Part shown: piece after piece, positions 14,840 through 19,182 of the stretch | How the letters are laid out: each line of letters starts with the position of its first letter | Numbering within the stretch: position 1 is the first letter of the stretch | DNA from: Cyanobacteria bacterium OH_SFB_17 | Lineage (GTDB): Bacteria > Cyanobacteriota > Vampirovibrionia > Gastranaerophilales > Gastranaerophilaceae | Length of the DNA stretch: 19,182 bases | NCBI GenBank assembly: GCA_023395735.1 | Contig: JAEWYI010000053.1 | Coordinates: 1-19,182 of the forward strand | Direction: 5' to 3' | Made by a program: the position numbers and the translations under genes | The notes under the pieces: model-generated | The model's database searches: none | The model's input: only the letters and a program-made list of their open reading frames with translations | What the model was told of the DNA's origin: nothing

Positions 14840-14868
14840 TTGCCATGTCTAAAAAAATTTGATACAAT
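14840..14868 (+). promoter_or_regulatory. Promoter of the TrmB-type regulator, predicted leaderless
   Basis: TTGCCA (14840-14845) and TACAAT (14863-14868) are separated by exactly 17 bases, matching -35 at 4/6 and -10 at 5/6. The ATG at 14875 begins seven bases after the -10, where transcription itself should start, so there is no room for a ribosome binding site. TGAT-ACA-ATCA (14860-14870) overlaps the -10 as a small inverted repeat, a possible operator. Confidence 0.6.
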
Positions 14869-14874
14869 CATTAA

Positions 14875-15693
14875 ATGGAAGATATTGTTGAAAAACTAAA
14901 AGAACTTGGGTTCAATACATACGAGGCAAAGGTTTATCTTGCTCTTTTGAAAAAATATCCTGCAACAGGTTATGAAGTCAGCAAAATTGCAGACGTTCCT
15001 CAATCAAGAGCCTATGATACTCTTAAGGCTCTTGAAAAAGAAAAAATTGTCGTTGCAACTGGCACCAACCCTGTTTCTTATACTCCGATAAAACCGGCTG
15101 AGTTGACCAAAAATTATAAAAGAAAAATAACTTCAACTATCGATTATCTTGAAAAACACTTACCTAATGTTAAAGAAGACTATACTGATCCGATAATTAA
15201 TGTGTCTGGCGCTTCAAGTATTAGAGAAAAAGTTGTTGATATAATTAAAAATGCAAAAAAAGAAATATATATTGAAATTTGGTCACAAGATTTTAAATTT
15301 GTAGAAAGTTATCTTCTTGATGCTTATAATAGAGGCGTTGAGGTTAAAATTGTAGGATATGATAACTTTAACAGTAATTTTGGTTTGGTGTATGAGCATG
15401 GTGCCGCAAAAGACATTGAAAATTCTCTCGGTGGTAGAATGATAATCCTAGTGGCTGATTCAACAGAGGGTTTGCTTGGAAATTCCAGCTCTAATAATGG
15501 AGATAACATCCACGTTATTTGGACAAAAAATCCTAGCGTTGTCTTTTTGATTAAAGAATTTATTGTACATGACATGTATCTTTTAGATGTTGAAGAAAAT
15601 TTATCAGAGCAGATGAAAATAGTTTATGGTAAAAATCTGAAAGCGCTCCATGATAAAGTTCTTGGAGTGAATTCAAATTATTTAATTCATTAA
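14875..15693 (+). CDS. TrmB-family transcriptional regulator
   Basis: A 272-residue protein. Residues 1-85 form a winged helix-turn-helix of the TrmB type: LKELGFNTYEAKVYLALLKK, then YEVSKIADVPQSRAYDTLKALEKEKIV. After a helical linker (about 85-100) a PLD-like effector domain follows (about 105-230, with EIYIEIWSQDF and GVEVKIVGYD). It lacks the phospholipase catalytic HKD pairs, as expected for the regulatory version. TrmB proteins sense sugars and control sugar transport or metabolism genes, mostly in Archaea and some Bacteria. The sugar-amino genes nanE and nanK lie about 1.2 kb away across the methyltransferase, and the divergent methyltransferase is the nearest possible target. Regulation targets are inference. 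A leaderless mRNA is predicted. Confidence 0.85.
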   Translation: MEDIVEKLKELGFNTYEAKVYLALLKKYPATGYEVSKIADVPQSRAYDTLKALEKEKIVVATGTNPVSYTPIKPAELTKNYKRKITSTIDYLEKHLPNVKEDYTDPIINVSGASSIREKVVDIIKNAKKEIYIEIWSQDFKFVESYLLDAYNRGVEVKIVGYDNFNSNFGLVYEHGAAKDIENSLGGRMIILVADSTEGLLGNSSSNNGDNIHVIWTKNPSVVFLIKEFIVHDMYLLDVEENLSEQMKIVYGKNLKALHDKVLGVNSNYLIH

Positions 15694-15731
15694 AAAAACT
15701 TAATTTTTCTTTAATCTGAAAATTCAGTGGG

Positions 15732-15737
15732 TACAAT
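15732..15737 (+). promoter_or_regulatory. Possible -10 element upstream of tdk
   Basis: TACAAT at 15732-15737 is preceded by TGGG and by an inverted repeat CTGAA-AA-TTCAG (15716-15727) that could be an operator. No good -35 is seen. It is the only promoter-like signal I find in the 126 bases between the regulator and tdk; the leader would be about 75 bases. Confidence 0.3.
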
Positions 15738-15819
15738 ATAAATATACATAATTTAAACGAGTGTTTTTTTTGAAAATAAGTTTAACATGATTTTGGGAAT
15801 ATAAAGTAAAGGATGACAT

Positions 15820-16437
15820 ATGCAAGGGTATAGTTTTGAGTTAATCACTGGGCCTATGAGCTGCGGTAAAACAGAAGAATTGTTGAGAAGAATCCGCAGA
15901 GCTATTATCGCAAAGAAAAAAGTCAAGGTTATTTCTCCTGAAGTCGATACAAGAGCGCATGGCGATTACATTGAATCCAGAAACGGTTTGTGGCTTGATG
16001 CAATAAAGGTTAAACATTCTGCAAGTATTTTGAGCGTTGTAAAAGATGATGACGAAATAATTGCAATTGACGAATTACAGTTTTTCGATGAGCATATTGT
16101 AGATGTAGTTACAAGATTGATGAATCAGGGCAAAAAAGTTTTAGGAACAGGCTTGGATTTGGATTTCAAAGCAGAACCGTTCGGTTACATGCCTGAACTT
16201 TTGTGTCTTGCAACAAATGTTGTTAAGCTAAATGCTGTTTGCATGAAGTGCGGATGTGAAAATGCGACAAGAACTCAAAGACTTGTAGATGGCAAGCCAG
16301 TTGATAAAAATTCGCCTTTAATTATGATTGGTGGCGATGAAACTTATGAAGCAAGATGCGTTAAGTGCTATGAACTGCCTGATGTTAAAAGCGAAAAACG
16401 CAAAAGAGAATTTAAGCTTTTGCACTTCGGAGGATAA
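15820..16437 (+). CDS. tdk: Thymidine kinase, class II
   Basis: A 205-residue enzyme that phosphorylates thymidine to dTMP with ATP, a salvage step in the cytoplasm. The P-loop is GPMSCGKT (residues 11-18), the Walker B/catalytic motif IDELQFF (83-89, catalytic E85), and the structural zinc site consists of CMKC (141-144) and CVKC (180-183). The lasso region before the second pair (GDETYEARC) closes over thymidine in this family. Length is typical. The ATG has a clear AAAGGAT ribosome binding site. It is followed by two hairpin terminator candidates, so it is probably a single-gene unit. Confidence 0.95.
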   Translation: MQGYSFELITGPMSCGKTEELLRRIRRAIIAKKKVKVISPEVDTRAHGDYIESRNGLWLDAIKVKHSASILSVVKDDDEIIAIDELQFFDEHIVDVVTRLMNQGKKVLGTGLDLDFKAEPFGYMPELLCLATNVVKLNAVCMKCGCENATRTQRLVDGKPVDKNSPLIMIGGDETYEARCVKCYELPDVKSEKRKREFKLLHFGG

Positions 16438-16462
16438 GTTTTTTCAAATGTAAAATATCGTT

Positions 16463-16500
16463 AAGCGGCTCAAGTCAAGTATTTGCGCCGCTTGATTATT
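16463..16500 (+). terminator. Hairpin terminator after tdk
   Basis: AAGCGGC (16463-16469) pairs with GCCGCTT (16487-16493) across a 17-base loop and is followed by GATTATTTTT. The loop is longer than usual, but the GC-rich stem stands out in this AT-rich gap. Confidence 0.6.
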
Positions 16501-16538
16501 TTTCTTGATTTTTTTTGAAATAATCAGCAATTTTTTTT
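16493..16538 (+). terminator. Second, alternative hairpin with eight-T tail
   Basis: TGATTATTT (16493-16501) is perfectly complementary to AAATAATCA (16518-16526), with TTTTTTTT at 16531-16538. It shares its first base with the last base of the preceding stem. It may be a back-up terminator or an upstream boundary for the next gene. Confidence 0.4.
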
Positions 16539-16601
16539 CTTTACCTGTTTTAAATAAGCAGTTAGTGTAATATCATTTATGTGAAAGGAAAAACAGAAAT
16601 T

Positions 16602-16805
16602 ATGGCAGTAGAAGCTACAAAAGCAGTTAACGTTCAAGCACCACAGGCAGCAAAAGTTGAAGCCAAAAAAGCAGACAAAGCTGAATCAGCTCCAGTTGCA
16701 AAAACAGCAACTCCTCCTGAAGCAACGGCAGCAAAAGCTCCAGCGTCAGCAGCAGCACCTGTAAAAGCTGAAGGCAAAGGTCAAAAACTTGATTTAATTG
16801 CATAG
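16602..16805 (+). CDS. Ala/Lys/Pro-rich disordered small protein
   Basis: A 67-residue protein composed mostly of Ala, Lys, Pro, Glu and Val, with repeated K-A/P-A steps (AKVEAKKADKAESAPVAKTA, then AAKAPASAAAPVKAEGKGQ). It has no aromatic residue and no cysteine, so it is probably unfolded, resembling histone H1-like or linker tails in composition only. I use the ATG at 16602, preceded by GAAAGGA about 11 bases away; a GTG at 16581 in the same frame is part of the leader. Its high G+C at codon level (many GCA, CCA) follows from composition. It sits between tdk and the convergent fusA. Function unknown. Confidence 0.6.
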   Translation: MAVEATKAVNVQAPQAAKVEAKKADKAESAPVAKTATPPEATAAKAPASAAAPVKAEGKGQKLDLIA

Positions 16806-16818
16806 TTAAGTTTCAATT

Positions 16819-16858
16819 TTTAAAGGGCTCATTTTCAAAAGAAAATGAGCCCTTTAAA
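16819..16858. terminator. 18-base-pair hairpin between the small disordered protein gene and fusA
   Basis: A perfect 18-base-pair stem (16819-16836 with 16841-16858, arms around AAAGGGCTCATTTTC) and an AAAA loop. There is no long T-run in either direction, only the TTTAAA/ATT ends, so it may act bidirectionally with the next hairpin. Confidence 0.65.
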
Positions 16859-16862
16859 TTAT

Positions 16863-16897
16863 AAAAAAGAGGCATTGAATTTCAATACCTCTTTTTT
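16863..16897. terminator. Bidirectional terminator shared with fusA
   Basis: AAAAAAGAGG (16863-16872) pairs with CCTCTTTTTT (16888-16897); inside it ATTGA pairs with TCAAT after one mismatch. Each strand reads a GC-containing stem followed by six T, so it can end fusA on the minus strand (16 bases after its stop) and the plus-strand transcript. Confidence 0.85.
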
Positions 16898-16913
16898 GAT
16901 TTTAATATATAAA

Positions 16914-19001
16914 CTAGTCTTTGCTAGTTCCAGCTTTTGAAATGATTTCAGTTTCAATGCTTGATGGAACTTGCTCGTAGCATTTGAATTCCATAGAGAA
17001 TGTTCCTCTACCTTGAGTTTTTGAACGGATATCAGTTGCATAACCGAACATTTCTGCCAAAGGTACAATTGCATTAATCTTTTGGATTCCTGTTCCTTCG
17101 ATTATTTCCATACCTTCAACACGTCCTCTTCTAGAAGAAACGTCACCGATTACATCCCCTGTATTTTCTTCAGGAACTTCGATTTCAACTTTCATCATAG
17201 GTTCAAGAATACAAGGTTTACATTTTCTTGTACCTTCTTTAACCGCCATTGAACCAGCGATTTTGAACGCCATTTCAGAAGAGTCAACATCGTGATATGT
17301 TCCATCATACAATGTAACTTTAACGTCAATCATAGGGAATCCAGCTAAGATACCGCCTTCAAGAGCTTCTTCCATACCTTTTCTAGCTGGTTCGATGTAT
17401 TCTTTCGGAATAGCACCACCGACGATTTTGTTTTCAAATACGAAACCTGCATTTTCTTCAGCCGGTTCGATTTTGATTTTAACGTGACCGTATTGACCTT
17501 TACCACCTGATTGTCTGATGAATTTAGAATCTTGGTCAGCTGTGCTTCTGATTGTTTCACGGTAAGCAACTTGTGGTTTACCAACGTTAGCATCAACTTT
17601 AAATTCTCTAAGCAAACGGTCAACGATGATATCAAGGTGAAGTTCACCCATACCAGCGATGATAGTTTGACCTGTTTCAGAATCAGTTTTAACTCTGAAT
17701 GAAGGATCTTCTTCAGCAAGTTTTTGAAGCGCAATACCCATTTTATCTTGGTCTGCTTTAGTTTTTGGCTCAATAGCAACTTCGATAACCGGTTCAGGGA
17801 AAGACATTCTTTCTAGAACGATAGGTGCTTTTTCATCACATAAAGTATCACCTGTAGTCGTGTCTTTAAGACCAACCGCTGCACAGATGTCACCAGCGAA
17901 TACTTCAGAAATTTCGTTTCTTTGATCAGCATACATTTGAACAAGTCTTGAAATACGTTCTTTTTTGCCGTTTGTCGCATTAAGAACATAAGAACCTGAT
18001 GATAATTTACCAGAGTATACTCTCAAGAATGTCAATCTACCAACGAATGGGTCAGTCATGATTTTAAATGCTAATGCTGAGAATGGTTCATCATCAGATG
18101 AATGACGTTCAGTTTTTGTTCCGTCTTCCAATTCACCTTCAATCGCTTTTACATCGATTGGAGAAGGCATGTAGTCAACTACAGCGTCAAGCAAAAGTTG
18201 TACACCTTTATTTTTGAACGCTGTACCGCAAGTTACAGGAACGATTTTGTTCGCGCAAACTGCTTTTCTAAGTCCAGCTTTAAGCTCTTCAACTGTTGGC
18301 TCTTCGCCTTCTAAGAATTTCATCATTAATTCATCGTCAAGCTCAGATACTTTTTCGATTAATTCAGCTCTATATTGTTGAGCTTTTTCTAGCATATCAG
18401 CAGGAACATCTTCTTCTCTGATATCTGTACCAAGATCGTTAGCGTAGATTTCAGCTTTCATAGTTACAAGGTCAATCAAACCTTTCAACTCAGCTTCAGC
18501 ACCGATAGGAAGTTGGATAGGAACAGCGTTAGCTCCTAATCTATTTTTAATTTGATCAACAACTCTGTAGAAGTTAGCACCGGTTCTGTCCATTTTGTTA
18601 ACGAAAACCATTCTTGGAACTTCATAACGGTTAGCTTGTCTCCAAACAGTTTCTGATTGAGATTGAACCCCACCTACTGCGCAGAATACAGCAACTACAC
18701 CATCAAGAACACGCAAAGAACGTTCTACTTCGATTGTGAAGTCAACGTGCCCAGGGGTGTCGATGATGTTTACTTGGTGATCTTTCCAAAATGCAGTAAC
18801 AGCAGCGGATTGGATTGTAATCCCTCTTTCTCTTTCTTGATCCATAAAGTCGGTTACAGCAGCACCATCGTGCACTTCGCCGATTTTGTGGGTTTTACCT
18901 GTATAAAACAAAATACGTTCTGTAGTTGTGGTCTTACCAGCGTCGATGTGAGCGGCAATACCAATGTTTCTTGTTCTCTCTAATGGAGTTTGTCTAGCCA
19001 T
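16914..19001 (-). CDS. fusA: Translation elongation factor G
   Basis: A 695-residue GTPase that drives translocation on the ribosome. G-domain motifs are AHIDAGKTTTT (residues 17-27), RGITI (59-63), DTPGHVDF (81-88) and NKMD (135-138). Domain III contains GMGELHLDI, domain IV has GGKGQYGHVKI and the tip region, and domain V ends with SMEFKCYEQVP. Length and motifs are those of the canonical housekeeping EF-G, not a resistance or mitochondrial-type paralogue. The ATG has an AAGGAAAA ribosome binding site. Downstream there is a terminator instead of tuf, and no rpsG-like sequence is seen in the 180 bases upstream, so it looks monocistronic rather than part of a str operon. Confidence 0.97.
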   Translation of the reverse strand: MARQTPLERTRNIGIAAHIDAGKTTTTERILFYTGKTHKIGEVHDGAAVTDFMDQERERGITIQSAAVTAFWKDHQVNIIDTPGHVDFTIEVERSLRVLDGVVAVFCAVGGVQSQSETVWRQANRYEVPRMVFVNKMDRTGANFYRVVDQIKNRLGANAVPIQLPIGAEAELKGLIDLVTMKAEIYANDLGTDIREEDVPADMLEKAQQYRAELIEKVSELDDELMMKFLEGEEPTVEELKAGLRKAVCANKIVPVTCGTAFKNKGVQLLLDAVVDYMPSPIDVKAIEGELEDGTKTERHSSDDEPFSALAFKIMTDPFVGRLTFLRVYSGKLSSGSYVLNATNGKKERISRLVQMYADQRNEISEVFAGDICAAVGLKDTTTGDTLCDEKAPIVLERMSFPEPVIEVAIEPKTKADQDKMGIALQKLAEEDPSFRVKTDSETGQTIIAGMGELHLDIIVDRLLREFKVDANVGKPQVAYRETIRSTADQDSKFIRQSGGKGQYGHVKIKIEPAEENAGFVFENKIVGGAIPKEYIEPARKGMEEALEGGILAGFPMIDVKVTLYDGTYHDVDSSEMAFKIAGSMAVKEGTRKCKPCILEPMMKVEIEVPEENTGDVIGDVSSRRGRVEGMEIIEGTGIQKINAIVPLAEMFGYATDIRSKTQGRGTFSMEFKCYEQVPSSIETEIISKAGTSKD

Positions 19002-19039
19002 TTCTTGTTTTCCTTTATATTTCTAATACACTTAATGCT

Positions 19040-19045
19040 ATTATA
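19040..19045 (-). promoter_or_regulatory. -10 element of the fusA promoter
   Basis: On the minus strand a perfect TATAAT (19045-19040), about 38 bases before the fusA ATG. A weak TTGTGC lies 19 bases upstream. The rest of the gap to the window edge (19046-19182) is AT-rich and holds no convincing gene. Confidence 0.5.
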
Positions 19046-19182
19046 TTTAGCTACTATAATTTTGGCACAAACAAGCAATTTTTCAAATATATGTTTCTAA
19101 ATATTATTATTTAAAGTAACAGTTCAGCAGGAATTATTAAAACACCAACTCTTTAACGATAGTACTCATATACCCTCGGCCT

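Noticed and set aside
14811..14867. N-terminal hydrophobic extension of the CheR-like protein from TTG 14867
   Set aside because: It covers the -10 of the divergent regulator, begins at a TTG with no ribosome binding site, and the internal ATG gives a better start. An alternative start at one of the intermediate ATGs remains possible.
17345..17779. 144-codon minus-strand frame within fusA
   Set aside because: It is a shifted frame of EF-G on the same strand, with a Leu/Lys-rich product typical of AT-rich frame shadows.
19137..19182. Ten-codon minus-strand frame (MSTIVKELVF) preceded by GAGGG, or the tail of an upstream gene
   Set aside because: Too short and cut by the window edge; it may be a leader peptide or a gene end, but nothing supports either.
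1..19182. CRISPR arrays, tRNA or rRNA genes, insertion sequences
   Set aside because: No regularly spaced direct repeats, no cloverleaf-like or rRNA-like segment and no transposase frame was recognised.

Overview
The window is AT-rich bacterial DNA with short intergenic gaps, Shine-Dalgarno motifs in front of many but not all genes, and no plasmid, phage or transposase genes. The best fit is a Gram-negative-type relative of Cyanobacteria, in the non-photosynthetic Gastranaerophilales/Melainabacteria (Vampirovibrionia) range. This rests on a CHASE2-adenylate cyclase of cyanobacterial style, a prepilin-like protein with a KGFTLAEVLLTLGIISV leader, an RND-TolC export pair, CsaB, and two lineage-type small or N-terminal motifs. 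The taxonomic placement is inference from memory of such genomes, not a search.

Layout. 1-3319: C-terminal two thirds of an RND efflux pump followed by an overlapping TolC-like outer-membrane channel gene. 3352-4920: an amino-acid permease as a self-contained unit with its own promoter and a strong terminator. 5001-5339: a small two-helix membrane protein. 5344-8981: a minus-strand cluster reading eda, kdgK, csaB, an unlisted 57-residue gene, then coaX. 9018-10979: a CHASE2 adenylate cyclase divergent from eda. 10983-13695: minus-strand nanE, nanK, a small hypothetical gene preceded by a GC-rich palindromic repeat, and a disulfide-rich pseudopilin-like gene with its own extended -10. 13770-13883: no protein gene, but a plus-strand hairpin, a CU-rich stretch and a terminator that look like a small RNA gene. 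13902-15693: a CheR-like methyltransferase divergent from a TrmB-family regulator whose promoter implies a leaderless mRNA. 15820-16805: thymidine kinase and an Ala/Lys-rich disordered small protein. 16914-19001: fusA (EF-G) on the minus strand, followed by strong hairpin terminators.

Functional themes. Two short amino-sugar and sugar-acid routes are present. NanE and NanK would turn ManNAc into GlcNAc-6-P. KdgK and Eda would turn 2-keto-3-deoxygluconate (or a related acid) into pyruvate and a triose phosphate. Regulators near them are a cAMP-producing membrane cyclase and a TrmB-type sugar regulator. Envelope functions (RND/TolC, CsaB, pseudopilin) and housekeeping genes (coaX, tdk, fusA) fill the rest.

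The least conventional signals are the candidate CU-rich small RNA, the 57-residue gene with a perfect Shine-Dalgarno sequence, a perfect hairpin that would sequester the coaX ribosome binding site, two candidate leaderless promoters, the GC-rich repeat that supplies a gene's ribosome binding site, and an N-terminal MKI...FK signature shared by two unrelated proteins. I see no CRISPR array, tRNA, rRNA or obvious defence system.
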